From contig NZ_VNJJ01000001.1 of NCBI RefSeq assembly GCF_007786475.1, positions 372,001-436,000 on the forward strand: a stretch of 64,000 bases of DNA, read 5' to 3'. Positions 7,660 through 17,287 of the stretch are shown here, in pieces. The notes beneath the pieces were generated by a model. It saw only the letters and a list, made by a program, of their open reading frames with translations, had not been told where the DNA came from and searched no databases. A program made the translations under genes and the position numbers. The stretch's first letter is position 1; each line of letters starts with the position of its first letter. This DNA is from Cohnella terricola. GTDB lineage: Bacteria; Bacillota; Bacilli; Paenibacillales; Paenibacillaceae.

Positions 7660-10203
7660 GTGTTGAAAACAGTTCAAGGAAGACGGTTAGAAGGGCTTAG
7701 CGAGAAAATATTTTTGGACCGTTACGCTTGGAAGAACGCCGATACGAACGAGACGAAAGTCGGCGACGTCGTCCTCGTGCTCACGAAGGACGATCCCAAA
7801 TTTCCATCAAAAGACGTCGGCGAAGTGACGAAGCGCGACGGACAGAATGTGACCGTTAAGCTTCGCAACGGCGATCTGATCGAATCTACCGTGGAGAAGC
7901 TGACGCTAACGATCGAGAAAACGCCGGAAGAGATGTGGACGCGATTGGCGAACGCGATGGCTTCCGTTGAAGATACGCAAGAGAAACAGAAAGCCTGGGC
8001 GGAGAAATTCCGCTGGCTGCTCGACGACTGGAAGCTCGTGCCCGGCGGGCGGATTGCGGCGGGAGCGGGAGCAAGCGACGAATTGACGCTGTTCAACTGT
8101 TATGTGATTCCTTCTCCTCACGACAGCAGGGGCGGGATCATGCAGACGTTGTCCGAGATGACGGAAATTATGGCTCGCGGAGGCGGCGTAGGGATCAACT
8201 TGTCCTCGCTGCGTCCACGCCGCTCCATCGTGAAAGGCGTGAACGGTTCTTCCAGCGGCGCAGTGTCCTGGGGCGGATTGTTCAGCTATACGACCGGCTT
8301 GATCGAGCAAGGCGGCAGCCGCCGCGGCGCGCTCATGCTCATGATCAATGACTGGCATCCTGACGTCGAGGATTTCATTACCGTCAAGCAGACGATGGGC
8401 CAAGTTACCAACGCGAACTTGTCCGTATGCGTCAGCAACGCGTTCATGAAGGCGGTCAAGGAAGACGCGGACTGGGAACTCGTATTTCCGGATTCCGCCG
8501 ACCCTGAATATGACATTCTGTGGGATGGCGACCTCGAGAAATGGAAAAATAGCGGTAAAAAAGTGATTCACTACCGGACCGTTCGCGCTCGCGACGTATG
8601 GAAAAGCATCATCGAAGGCGCCTGGAAGTCGGCCGAGCCTGGCGTCGTCTTCATGGAATATTACAATCAAATGTCCAACAGCTGGTATTTTAATCCGATC
8701 ATCTGTACGAACCCTTGCGGAGAGCAAGGATTGCCGGCTTGGGGCGTGTGCAATCTGTCGGCGATCAACTTGTCCAAGTTCTATGACGAGGATAAGCACG
8801 ACGTGGCATGGGATGAGCTGTCCCGCGTCGTCCATTATTCGACCCGGTTCCTGGACAACGTCATCGACAAGACGCCGTACCATTTTCCGGAGAACGAGAA
8901 AAACCAGCAGAACGAACGCCGCGTCGGCCTCGGCACGATGGGACTCGCGGAGCTGATGATCCGACTGGAGATCCGTTACGGCAGCCCGGAAAGCCTGGAG
9001 TTCCTCGATAAGCTGTACGGCTTCATGGCTCGCGAGGCTTACCTCGCTTCGACGGAAATCGCCGCGGAGAAGGGATCGTTCCCGGCGTTCGAGGCAGAGC
9101 CGTTCCTGCAAAGCGGATTTATGAAGAATATGGTTGAGACGTACCCAGAAATCGGTGAAGCCGTGAAGAAGCGCGGCATGCGCAACGTAACCGTGCTAAC
9201 CCAAGCGCCTACGGGTTCGACGGGTACGATGGTTGGCACTTCCACCGGGATCGAGCCATATTTCGCATTTGAGTTTTACCGTCAGAGCCGTCTCGGCTTC
9301 GACAAGCAATTCGTGCCGATCGCCCAGGAATGGCAAGACGCTCATCCGGGAGAGGCGCTGCCGGAGTGGTTCGTGACGGCGATGGATCTGTCCGCTAAGG
9401 ACCATATTCGGGCACAGGCGGCGATCCAACGTTGGGTCGACAGCTCGATCTCCAAGACGGCGAACTGCCCGTCGGATTTCACGGTCGAAGAGACGGCCGA
9501 GCTTTATGAGCTCGCATTTGAGCTAGGTTGCAAAGGCGTCACGATCTATCGCGACGGCAGCCGCGACGTGCAAGTGCTGAGCACGGCCAAGGACGAGAAG
9601 AAAGAGGAAGCGAAAGCGAAAGCGAAAGCGCTCGACGCCGCGCTGAGTGTTAGCGTGACGACGGAGCAGAAGAAAGTGTTCGATAAGCCATACAAGAGCC
9701 GCCCGAAAATTCTAAGAGGCGCGACTTATAAATACAACACGCCGTTCGGCATGGCGTATATTACGGTTAACGACATCGACGGCACGCCGGGAGAAATCTT
9801 CCTGAACGTCGGCAAAGCCGGCTCCGACGTCTTCGCCATGGCGGAAGCGCTCGGGCGCGTCTGCTCATTGTTTCTGCGTTACGGGGATCACGGCGACAAG
9901 GTGCAATTGCTCGTGAAGCATTTGAAAGGCATCGGCGGCTCCGGCGCCGTAGGTTTCGGCCCGAACCGCGTCGAGTCGATCGCCGACGCCGTCGCCCAAG
10001 CGCTTGAAACCCACGCCGGTCTCACCGAGAACGAGCAAGCGGCAGCCGAGGAAACGCCGATCGCGGCCGCGGGTTACGCTTCGGAGAAGCCGAAGGCGAT
10101 GTATACCTCGAAGGATCTTTGTCCTTCTTGCGGCTCAGCGTCGCTGTTGAACGTGGAAGGCTGCAAAACATGCGGGAATTGCGGGTATAGCAAGTGTAAT
10201 TAA
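7660..10203 (+). CDS. nrdJ: Adenosylcobalamin-dependent (class II) ribonucleotide reductase
   Basis: The 847-residue enzyme makes deoxyribonucleotides using a radical from adenosylcobalamin, with or without oxygen. Marks include LFNCYVIPSP near residue 146, the NPCGE loop near 352, GVCNLSAINL near 363, and PTGSTG. The C-terminus has a cysteine-rich tail (CPSC, CKTC, CGYSKC) typical of the NrdJ redox/zinc tail. The GTG at 7660 follows GAGAGGGTG and comes after the promoter; the frame runs back to 7537, but that part includes the -10 and NrdR boxes. No cobalamin riboswitch precedes it. It uses the cofactor that the cobalamin cluster at 32-42 kb would supply. Confidence 0.95.
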   Translation: MLKTVQGRRLEGLSEKIFLDRYAWKNADTNETKVGDVVLVLTKDDPKFPSKDVGEVTKRDGQNVTVKLRNGDLIESTVEKLTLTIEKTPEEMWTRLANAMASVEDTQEKQKAWAEKFRWLLDDWKLVPGGRIAAGAGASDELTLFNCYVIPSPHDSRGGIMQTLSEMTEIMARGGGVGINLSSLRPRRSIVKGVNGSSSGAVSWGGLFSYTTGLIEQGGSRRGALMLMINDWHPDVEDFITVKQTMGQVTNANLSVCVSNAFMKAVKEDADWELVFPDSADPEYDILWDGDLEKWKNSGKKVIHYRTVRARDVWKSIIEGAWKSAEPGVVFMEYYNQMSNSWYFNPIICTNPCGEQGLPAWGVCNLSAINLSKFYDEDKHDVAWDELSRVVHYSTRFLDNVIDKTPYHFPENEKNQQNERRVGLGTMGLAELMIRLEIRYGSPESLEFLDKLYGFMAREAYLASTEIAAEKGSFPAFEAEPFLQSGFMKNMVETYPEIGEAVKKRGMRNVTVLTQAPTGSTGTMVGTSTGIEPYFAFEFYRQSRLGFDKQFVPIAQEWQDAHPGEALPEWFVTAMDLSAKDHIRAQAAIQRWVDSSISKTANCPSDFTVEETAELYELAFELGCKGVTIYRDGSRDVQVLSTAKDEKKEEAKAKAKALDAALSVSVTTEQKKVFDKPYKSRPKILRGATYKYNTPFGMAYITVNDIDGTPGEIFLNVGKAGSDVFAMAEALGRVCSLFLRYGDHGDKVQLLVKHLKGIGGSGAVGFGPNRVESIADAVAQALETHAGLTENEQAAAEETPIAAAGYASEKPKAMYTSKDLCPSCGSASLLNVEGCKTCGNCGYSKCN

Positions 10204-10307
10204 GCGCGTTATGTAAATAAGCGATCATACAGATGATGTGATTTTGCATAAAAGATGTGAATTTGACATTTTGTATATTTATACAGATTAATGAATATAT
10301 AATGTGC

Positions 10308-10356
10308 AACAAGCCTGTAGCAGCGAGCATTTGCTAGCTACAGGCTTGTTATTTTA
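10308..10356 (+). terminator. Terminator after nrdJ
   Basis: A perfect 14-bp stem (10308-10321 with 10337-10350) is followed by ATTTTAAT. It isolates nrdJ from the AT-rich genes downstream. Confidence 0.8.
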
Positions 10357-10587
10357 ATGGTCGAATGTATTGGGGGCTATGTTTATAATGCTCCCATAGG
10401 TTGAGACACGGGAGTGGAAAAAATAAGTTATAATGAAGCCATGGAAAAACGGAACGAATTTGCAGACCCTCGCGCACTGCGTAAAGGAATAGCTCTTTAC
10501 TCAAACCCGAAATCGTAAGCAGCAGAAAGATTTTCAGAAAAATGCGACTGTCGACCAAATACTAGGTTCCTGATTGGGAGAAGAATA
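10357..10587. other. Junction region before the DUF262 island
   Basis: No gene is called here. A 25-codon frame at 10441-10518 has no ribosome binding site and may be a remnant. TATAAT at 10430-10435 could be part of a promoter, but no well-spaced -35 is seen. A GGGAGAAG ribosome site directly precedes the ATG at 10588. Base composition shifts from GC-rich to AT-rich across this stretch. Confidence 0.4.
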
Positions 10588-11889
10588 ATGGCACTAATCC
10601 AAGATGAATTAAAAATAACCAAAGTAAAAGACTTGCTTGCTATAAATTTAACCTTGCCATCATATCAGCGACCATATAGTTGGAGCGTGAAGTCAACCAA
10701 TACCTTATTTACTGATACATATGAGGCGTTTAAAGATGGAATCAATGAATATCGTCTTGGATCGGTAATTTTACACAAAGAACGTTCTGAAAAATATAAT
10801 ATTGTTGATGGGCAACAAAGGCTTACTACATTATCAATTCTGCTTTATTGTTTAGGCGATAACAAACAAAGTATGTTGAAAGAAAAATACAGCAAACTAT
10901 CGAATGATGTTATTGTCACAAATTTTGGCGTCCTTTCCAAAAGAGCCAACGAATTAACCAATGATGAACGTCAAAAATATAAAGATTATCTTTTGAATCA
11001 ATGCACCACGGTTCAAATTGTCACGGACAGTGAACAAGAGGCATTTCAGTTCTTCGATTCACAAAATTCTCGTGGTAAAGAGTTAGCGCCACATGATTTG
11101 TTGAAATCATACCATTTACGAGAAATGAATAGTGAAGATGAAACCCAAAAAGTTAAAATCATAAATAGCTGGGAAAACATGAACCAAGACGATCTGGACG
11201 ATTTATTTAAAAGTTATTTGTATCCACTGACTCAATGGTATAAGGGAAAAGAAGGTTTAGGTTATTCTTCAAGTAAAATTGATTCTTTCAAAGGAATTAA
11301 GGGAGCAAATATCTACAATTATGCAATTTACCATAAAGCTAGTAATCTGTATGTAGAACAATTCAATGCTAATGGTAGTAATGAATTGCTTGCCTCAAAG
11401 TTTTTGAATCAATTCCAATTGACACAACCCTTGATTGCCGGGAAACGATTCTTTAATTACACACTTCATTACGGAAAATTATTAGAAAAAATACAAAAAC
11501 AAATTAATCGCTTTCATGACCATGATCAAATTCCAAGCAAGCGTTCCGGCGATATTTACATTAAGCAGCTGTATGAATGCTCGTTATTATTCTTTGCGGA
11601 TAGGTTTGGCATTGAGCGCTTAACCCAATCTGTGATGCAGCAACTTTATTCATGGTGTTATTCATTACGATTGGCAATGAATGCGGTGTATCCGCAGACC
11701 ATCAATAAATATGCAAAAGGCCAGCATGAACGAGCAAATTATGGAATCGATATGTTTTCTGCCATCAGCGAAATGGCGGATCCAGAAGGATTGAAGTTAC
11801 TTGTGCTTAAACAGCCAGATGTTGATGACAATAATAAAGAAAAATACAAAGCCGTGCATGAATTGCTTTGTGAATGGAATAGGTGGTAG
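10588..11889 (+). CDS. DUF262 (GmrS-like) protein, no visible nuclease domain
   Basis: The 433-residue protein has an N-terminal DUF262 domain, the ParB/Srx-like NTPase fold of GmrSD-type modification-dependent restriction enzymes. Marks are LPSYQRPYSW near residue 24, VDGQQRLTTL near 73, and FFDSQNSRGKELAPHD near 153. The C-terminal half is helical and lacks the DUF1524 HNH motif. The gene is AT-rich compared with its neighbours and is followed 3 bp later by a second DUF262 gene with its own nuclease-like end, so the two probably work together in defence. Partnership and target are inference. Confidence 0.82.
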   Translation: MALIQDELKITKVKDLLAINLTLPSYQRPYSWSVKSTNTLFTDTYEAFKDGINEYRLGSVILHKERSEKYNIVDGQQRLTTLSILLYCLGDNKQSMLKEKYSKLSNDVIVTNFGVLSKRANELTNDERQKYKDYLLNQCTTVQIVTDSEQEAFQFFDSQNSRGKELAPHDLLKSYHLREMNSEDETQKVKIINSWENMNQDDLDDLFKSYLYPLTQWYKGKEGLGYSSSKIDSFKGIKGANIYNYAIYHKASNLYVEQFNANGSNELLASKFLNQFQLTQPLIAGKRFFNYTLHYGKLLEKIQKQINRFHDHDQIPSKRSGDIYIKQLYECSLLFFADRFGIERLTQSVMQQLYSWCYSLRLAMNAVYPQTINKYAKGQHERANYGIDMFSAISEMADPEGLKLLVLKQPDVDDNNKEKYKAVHELLCEWNRW

Positions 11890-11892
11890 GAG

Positions 11893-13680
11893 ATGTCCAA
11901 CGATTTAAAAATTATACCGGTATCGCATGTTTTTGAGAACATCAATTACCTAGTGCCGATTTATCAACGTAATTATGCTTGGAATGAAACGCAAATAGAA
12001 CAATTGATTGAAGATATTGAAAGCTCTATTGACGGTTCTAATAAAAACTACTTCTTAGGGAATTTAATTGTTAATCAAACAGATAACAATGTTTACGAAG
12101 TGATTGATGGGCAGCAGCGATTAACGACTTTATATCTTATTGAGAAGTATTTGGGGATTGAATTTGCGAAAGAAGCGTTGCGATTTGAGGCTCGTGAAAA
12201 ATCAAATCGTACCCTTTCTTATATCAGCGATAGTAGTAATCCGGAATTAATTGAAGAATTATCATCACCAGAAATCTTGCATGGTTTTCAAATCGTTGAT
12301 AACTACTTCAAGAATAAAAATATCGACAAAAGCAGCTTTGTTCAAAAGTTGAAACGGGTTTTTCTTATACGAGTTCAAGTCCCGCAGAACATTGATTTAA
12401 ACCATTACTTTGAAATTATGAATACCCGTGGAGAACAATTGGAACTTCATGAAATCGCTAAAGCTAAGTTGTTAGAAGTACTTGAAAGTGATCACGACAA
12501 AAATATAGCAGCACTGATTTGGGAAAAATGTTCTGATATGAATTCGTATGTTCAGATGAATTTTGATGTGAATGTGCGAAGAAGTATCTTTACTGAGAAT
12601 TGGAGCTGTCTATGTCAATCAATTAAGGATTTTGATTCGATAAAAAGGAAAATTTCGATAGCGAATGAATCAGTAGATAAAAAATCTTTGATTGATATCT
12701 TGAGAGATAATGCAATGCTTAATGTGTCAATCACGCAATCCGAAGATGAGAACGAACGTTTTGAATCAACTATTTCATTTCCAAACTTCTTATTGCAAGT
12801 CAATGCTGTCATGAGAAAACTCGGAGAAGAAAATGCAAGTCTTGATGATAAACACTTCCTTAATAATCTATCTTGGGCATGGTCAACACCTGAAAAAGCA
12901 AAAGATTTCTTGTTCCACCTATTGAAATGTCGAGTGCTATTTGACAAGTATGTATTAAAACGTGAGTTTGCCAGAGATTACAAAGAAACGGGTAAATGGT
13001 CCCTGCAACGTTTAGGAAAATATCGTGATAACAAGAAAAATAGCGATAAACCTAAATACGTTGGTACATTTGGTGATGAAGGTAATGCAAATAAGAAGCT
13101 AAGAACACTTCAATCTTGTTTACGTATTACTTATACATCACCAAAAACTATGCACTGGATTACCGTTATTTTATCTATTTTGTTAGAAAACGAGGTAACT
13201 GACATTATTGCCTTGTTAGAAAACTATTGTAAGATGAAGGTTGATGAATCCGATTACCAAAACAGGAATGGTTTTGGAGTTGAACGAATTGTATTTTCGT
13301 ATCTTGATTATTTAATTTATAGAGATGGTTATTCATATGGTGGAAAAGAAATCATATCACCATTTCAAGATGATTGGCAATTCCAGTTTAGAAGTTCCAT
13401 CGAGCATTTCCAACCGCAACATCCGGTCGAAGGAGAAAGTTGGGAACATAACGACTTGAACGGATTCGGTAATCTAGCGTTAATAACGGTTTCGGGGAAC
13501 TCTAAGTTTTCTAACTTGCCACCTGCTGGAAAAATCAATTCATATCCGAGTATCATCCATCAAAGTTTGAAATTAAAAGTCATGGAAAAAATGACAAGGC
13601 TTGGAGATGGGAAGTGGACAGAAGGAAAGGCAAGTAGACATAGAGATGAAATGTTCAACATTTTGGAAAATAAAGGGTAG
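11893..13680 (+). CDS. DUF262 + DUF1524 (GmrSD-like) HNH nuclease protein
   Basis: The 595-residue protein carries DUF262 motifs (VPIYQRNYAW near 22, VIDGQQRLTTL near 74, IMNTRGEQLELHE near 176) and a C-terminal DUF1524 His-Me/HNH-like domain (IEHFQPQHP near 503, then GFGNLALIT and NSKFSNLPP). This is the GmrSD architecture in one chain. GmrSD cuts glucosylated or otherwise modified phage DNA; related SspE proteins sense phosphorothioate DNA. The gene follows the first DUF262 gene by 3 bp, with GTAGGAG before its ATG. Low GC and isolation between host genes suggest horizontal transfer. Confidence 0.85.
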   Translation: MSNDLKIIPVSHVFENINYLVPIYQRNYAWNETQIEQLIEDIESSIDGSNKNYFLGNLIVNQTDNNVYEVIDGQQRLTTLYLIEKYLGIEFAKEALRFEAREKSNRTLSYISDSSNPELIEELSSPEILHGFQIVDNYFKNKNIDKSSFVQKLKRVFLIRVQVPQNIDLNHYFEIMNTRGEQLELHEIAKAKLLEVLESDHDKNIAALIWEKCSDMNSYVQMNFDVNVRRSIFTENWSCLCQSIKDFDSIKRKISIANESVDKKSLIDILRDNAMLNVSITQSEDENERFESTISFPNFLLQVNAVMRKLGEENASLDDKHFLNNLSWAWSTPEKAKDFLFHLLKCRVLFDKYVLKREFARDYKETGKWSLQRLGKYRDNKKNSDKPKYVGTFGDEGNANKKLRTLQSCLRITYTSPKTMHWITVILSILLENEVTDIIALLENYCKMKVDESDYQNRNGFGVERIVFSYLDYLIYRDGYSYGGKEIISPFQDDWQFQFRSSIEHFQPQHPVEGESWEHNDLNGFGNLALITVSGNSKFSNLPPAGKINSYPSIIHQSLKLKVMEKMTRLGDGKWTEGKASRHRDEMFNILENKG

Positions 13681-13744
13681 AACACTTCAAATAATGAGAA
13701 ATAATAGATTTCCAGCTACCCATTTGTGAACGCCCAATTCATTA

Positions 13745-15859
13745 TTATTCCGGCAAATTCCCTGATCTCGTTCCTACTTCATAAGAAGGGATGATGTTGT
13801 CGTACATCAAGTGCAAGATCATCCCTGTCGCAGCATGGTCCAAGTTATGGCAGTGATCCATCCACATTCCAGGATTATCCGCGATAAATGCCACCTCATA
13901 AGTCTCGCCTGCATAGACATTTAACGTGTCGGTCATCCAAGGCGTCCTTACTTTCTTGCCGTTCTTCTTCAATACCGTCATATGATGCCCGTGAAGATGC
14001 ATCGGATGCTCCGTCAGACTTCTATTCACGAATGTTGTTTTGACCCTGTCGCCTTCCTGGACGACAAAGGTTGGGATATAGGGGTATACTTCTCCATTAA
14101 TTGTCCACAAAAAATTAAATTGTCCGTTATAAAAGCCCATCCTGTTGCCAAGGATCATCGTGAATTCCCGATCGAACCTGGTTGCGGACGTTAATTCGTT
14201 GACGATTGGCTTCCCATATTTTGTCGGATCGAACAAGTTGGATTCCGCTTTGAAGCTTGATTCCTTCGGCAGGGAACTCGTATCATCATCACCATAGAAG
14301 ACGATGCCAGGATCCTCAGATTCCCTGTAGTCTCCGATTTTGAATTTTACGGGATGATCCGGCATCCTAAAGACGATATCATATCTTCCGCCAGATGCGA
14401 GTCTGAATGCAGTGTCATCGGACAATAGGTCCGGATCATGAATCCGCACGCCGTCAATGCTTGTAATTTGATAATCGACGCCTTGCAGAAGGTATTTTTG
14501 CGAGATGTTTTGCGTGTTGATAATTTTCAAATTTACCATTTTTCCGGGCTCCACTTGCTTGAATTGCATTTGATCCTCGGTTCCGAAGGCGATCTTCTTT
14601 CCTTGATCTGTTTCCCAATTATGATTGATAATCGTAAATTGTTCATCGTACTCGTCTATCCGGCCGCTTCTCGGCTCGACAATTAACGATCCGAAGAGCC
14701 CCTTCCTCACTTGCTCTGCAGCTTGCTGATGAGAGTGAAACCAATAGGTTCCATCCTGCATCGCCCGAAATTTATACGTAAAAGACTGCCCCGGTTTGAC
14801 GACGTTCTGGGTCATTCCCGGCACGCCGTCCATCGCGTTCGGCACATTATAGCCATGCCAATGAATCGTCACGCCTTTGTCGATATCCTTGTTGAGCAGC
14901 TTTACTTCCACCATATCTCCATATCGCACGCGAAGCTCGGGGGCGATTTCTCCATTGTAGGTCCAGGCATCGATCTTCGCGCCGGAAGCAAGTGTTATTT
15001 CCCGCCTCTGCGCGACGAGTTCGAACGTGACATCCGCCGGATCGGAGATATCTCCCGTCAAAGCAGCCACTTCGACCATATTGGAATGATTGGAATGACC
15101 GCGCATCTGATGGACTGACATCATCGTAGGCGTTCCGCCCCCTTCATCAATCAGATGATGGTTCATCATATCGGTGGCTTCCGGCAATTTGGATAAATTC
15201 GCTCCCCACAAGACATGAACAACAATGATTACGACCGCAACAATTGCCGTTATGGCGGTCATCGCAGCGAACTTAATCAACCTTTTCCAAAATGGATGCA
15301 GGATGAGCCCCCTTCGTAAGACCACAACATATCTTCTCACGATGAAAAAAGCAGGCACGACCAGAATAAGCAGCAACAGAAAAGGTCTTTGCACGATTTC
15401 AAATAAGCTCGGCATAACCGCTTGAGCGACAACATTGCTAAAAGCATTTATACCGGAAGCCAATGCAGCTGCATAGAGCGGAATAACCAGCAGGGGATCC
15501 ACTGTCTTGGCCAACGTCACTGCCGACAATTGCTCTTGATTTGCTTCGCCTAGACGCCTTGCCCGCGACAATGTGAAAACAACGACTGGCAAATAACCGG
15601 TAAGCGCGACGGGAACCATTCCCTTGATATTCCCTTCAATAATCAGCCAGTCATTTTGAATATAACTGATGATAAGTAGAGCCCCCCATAACCCGGCGAT
15701 TGTGAGATTGATGTAGATGACCCCCATCAGAATCATTCTCCAGAGCCTTAGTCGCTGGTTATTTTTCGCATAAGGAAGCATCGTAACCAATAATCCAGCA
15801 ATAGGCCATATAATCGCCATCAGAAATGTCAAAATCATATTGGAAAAAATGTGGAACAA
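13745..15859 (-). CDS. Membrane-anchored multicopper oxidase
   Basis: The 704-residue protein has an unusual N-terminal region of about 220 residues with around six hydrophobic segments, then a two- or three-domain multicopper oxidase. Copper motifs are TIHWHGYNVP, GTYWFHSHQQ, EHPMHLHGHH and WMDHCHNLDHAATGM, so all four copper sites seem complete. A short His/Met-rich stretch (residues about 228-258) joins the two parts and may bind copper. It probably oxidises Cu(I) or another substrate outside the membrane. The TTG start follows AAAGGGGGT. The neighbouring small membrane gene and divergent two-component system suggest metal stress control. Confidence 0.88.
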   Translation of the reverse strand: MFHIFSNMILTFLMAIIWPIAGLLVTMLPYAKNNQRLRLWRMILMGVIYINLTIAGLWGALLIISYIQNDWLIIEGNIKGMVPVALTGYLPVVVFTLSRARRLGEANQEQLSAVTLAKTVDPLLVIPLYAAALASGINAFSNVVAQAVMPSLFEIVQRPFLLLLILVVPAFFIVRRYVVVLRRGLILHPFWKRLIKFAAMTAITAIVAVVIIVVHVLWGANLSKLPEATDMMNHHLIDEGGGTPTMMSVHQMRGHSNHSNMVEVAALTGDISDPADVTFELVAQRREITLASGAKIDAWTYNGEIAPELRVRYGDMVEVKLLNKDIDKGVTIHWHGYNVPNAMDGVPGMTQNVVKPGQSFTYKFRAMQDGTYWFHSHQQAAEQVRKGLFGSLIVEPRSGRIDEYDEQFTIINHNWETDQGKKIAFGTEDQMQFKQVEPGKMVNLKIINTQNISQKYLLQGVDYQITSIDGVRIHDPDLLSDDTAFRLASGGRYDIVFRMPDHPVKFKIGDYRESEDPGIVFYGDDDTSSLPKESSFKAESNLFDPTKYGKPIVNELTSATRFDREFTMILGNRMGFYNGQFNFLWTINGEVYPYIPTFVVQEGDRVKTTFVNRSLTEHPMHLHGHHMTVLKKNGKKVRTPWMTDTLNVYAGETYEVAFIADNPGMWMDHCHNLDHAATGMILHLMYDNIIPSYEVGTRSGNLPE

Positions 15860-15878
15860 TTCATGACCCCCTTTCGCG

Positions 15879-16403
15879 CTATGATTTGGATTTGTTTAGC
15901 TTTGGTTTGATTTTGCCGAATGGTTTGAAATAAGAGATCGCCGTCATAAAAGCAAGCGCGACGATGTTTGCGATAGCGCCTCCGAGAAGGGAATAGCTTT
16001 TATCGAGAAATGCTGCATTAATCAGGGCAAGAGACCTTCCCTGGTCCGCTTCGCGAAGGAGCTGCGATAACCATGGGCTCAAATATGCGACCCCGAATAA
16101 AATTAAAACTATCGTCAAAATGAGTTTGGTTACAATCCAGTAATAATTAAATAGTCCCCAGTTTGTCCAAAGTGATAGCGCGAGACCTGATAAAAAGGCG
16201 ACAAGCGCGGTATAGCGAATCAAGATGACATCGACCAAATGCATGTTTTCAAGGGTGTAATAAAGTTGCTCTCCATTATCGGAGTTCAGCATGTACAACC
16301 CGAGCATAAACATACAAAAAACGCCGCCGAACCAACTTATAATCGAAATGACATGAATCGTAATCAATAATTGCTTCTTTTTCAAAGATAATCTGTAGCT
16401 CAT
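15879..16403 (-). CDS. Four-helix integral membrane protein
   Basis: The 174-residue protein has about four transmembrane helices (near 10-35, 55-78, 85-108 and 135-158) with a basic C-terminal tail rich in lysine. It resembles small DUF2269/CopD-like membrane proteins in layout, but no certain motif is seen. AGGAGGAT precedes the ATG. It lies 19 bp upstream of the multicopper oxidase on the same strand, so the two should be co-transcribed; a role in copper handling or in supporting the oxidase is inferred. Confidence 0.65.
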   Translation of the reverse strand: MSYRLSLKKKQLLITIHVISIISWFGGVFCMFMLGLYMLNSDNGEQLYYTLENMHLVDVILIRYTALVAFLSGLALSLWTNWGLFNYYWIVTKLILTIVLILFGVAYLSPWLSQLLREADQGRSLALINAAFLDKSYSLLGGAIANIVALAFMTAISYFKPFGKIKPKLNKSKS

Positions 16404-16588
16404 TGATCTGATCCTCCTATATCGTGTTTGTAACAGGCATTACAACTATACTAGCACCGGAATATTGCGAACTTGTGGAGACATGTTTGAGAGGTTGTGG
16501 CGCTTCCATTCGTCGAATCAAGTTGTTGTATAGTAAAATGTAGTTAAACTGGAACACGAAATAACGGAAAAATGAGCGAGGGACAAAA

Positions 16589-17287
16589 ATGGGGATCAAA
16601 ATTCTAATCATCGAAGATGAGGAGAAAATATTGTCGTTAATGGAAGATTTCCTTCAGACGGAGGGCTACGATATTGTTACCTCCAAGGATGGGAAAACCG
16701 CGGTCAGTCGATTTGTTGAGCACAAGCCGGATATCGTCATTCTGGATTGGATGCTGCCGCAAATGAACGGTCTGGATGTGTGCCGTTATTTCCGGCAAAT
16801 CGGAGAGCCGGGAATTATTATGGTAACGGCCAAAACGGAGGAAACGGACAAAATCGTTGGCCTGGAGATGGGAGCGGACGATTATTTAACAAAGCCATTC
16901 AGCCTAAGAGAGCTTTCCGCTCGTATCCGATCCTTATTGCGGAGAATGAACAGAAGTGACAGCGGCGTACAGAGCAATGTGCTCAAGAGAGGCGATTTGA
17001 CGATTTACGAGGAAAGCTTACAAGCATATAAAGGAGATCAGGAGCTGCGGCTAACACCGACCGAATTCAAGCTCCTTCATATGCTTGCGGCGAAGCCTGG
17101 CCGGGTATACAGCCGAATGCAGCTGCTTCAGCACGCTTTTGAAGAAGAATTCGTCATTGACGAACGGACGGTGGATTCACACATTAGCAAGCTGCGTAAA
17201 AAGATCGAGGACAATATCGATCAGCCTGTATACATTCAGACGGTTTATGGGTTCGGATATCGCTTTGGAGCGAAGCATGAAAATTAG
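16589..17287 (+). CDS. OmpR/PhoB-family response regulator
   Basis: The 232-residue protein has a receiver domain with the acidic pair IIEDEE, the phosphoacceptor Asp in VILDWMLPQ near residue 53, and Lys in YLTKPF. A winged-helix DNA-binding domain follows (LTPTEFKLLHML, RTVDSHISKLRKKI, VYGFGYRF). It overlaps the sensor-kinase gene by 11 bp. It is divergent from the multicopper oxidase operon across a 185-bp region, so it likely controls that operon, perhaps in response to copper; that is inference. Confidence 0.9.
   Translation: MGIKILIIEDEEKILSLMEDFLQTEGYDIVTSKDGKTAVSRFVEHKPDIVILDWMLPQMNGLDVCRYFRQIGEPGIIMVTAKTEETDKIVGLEMGADDYLTKPFSLRELSARIRSLLRRMNRSDSGVQSNVLKRGDLTIYEESLQAYKGDQELRLTPTEFKLLHMLAAKPGRVYSRMQLLQHAFEEEFVIDERTVDSHISKLRKKIEDNIDQPVYIQTVYGFGYRFGAKHEN

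Noticed and set aside
10441-10518. Short frame of 25 codons before the DUF262 genes
   Set aside because: No ribosome binding site and no recognisable family; possibly a remnant only.
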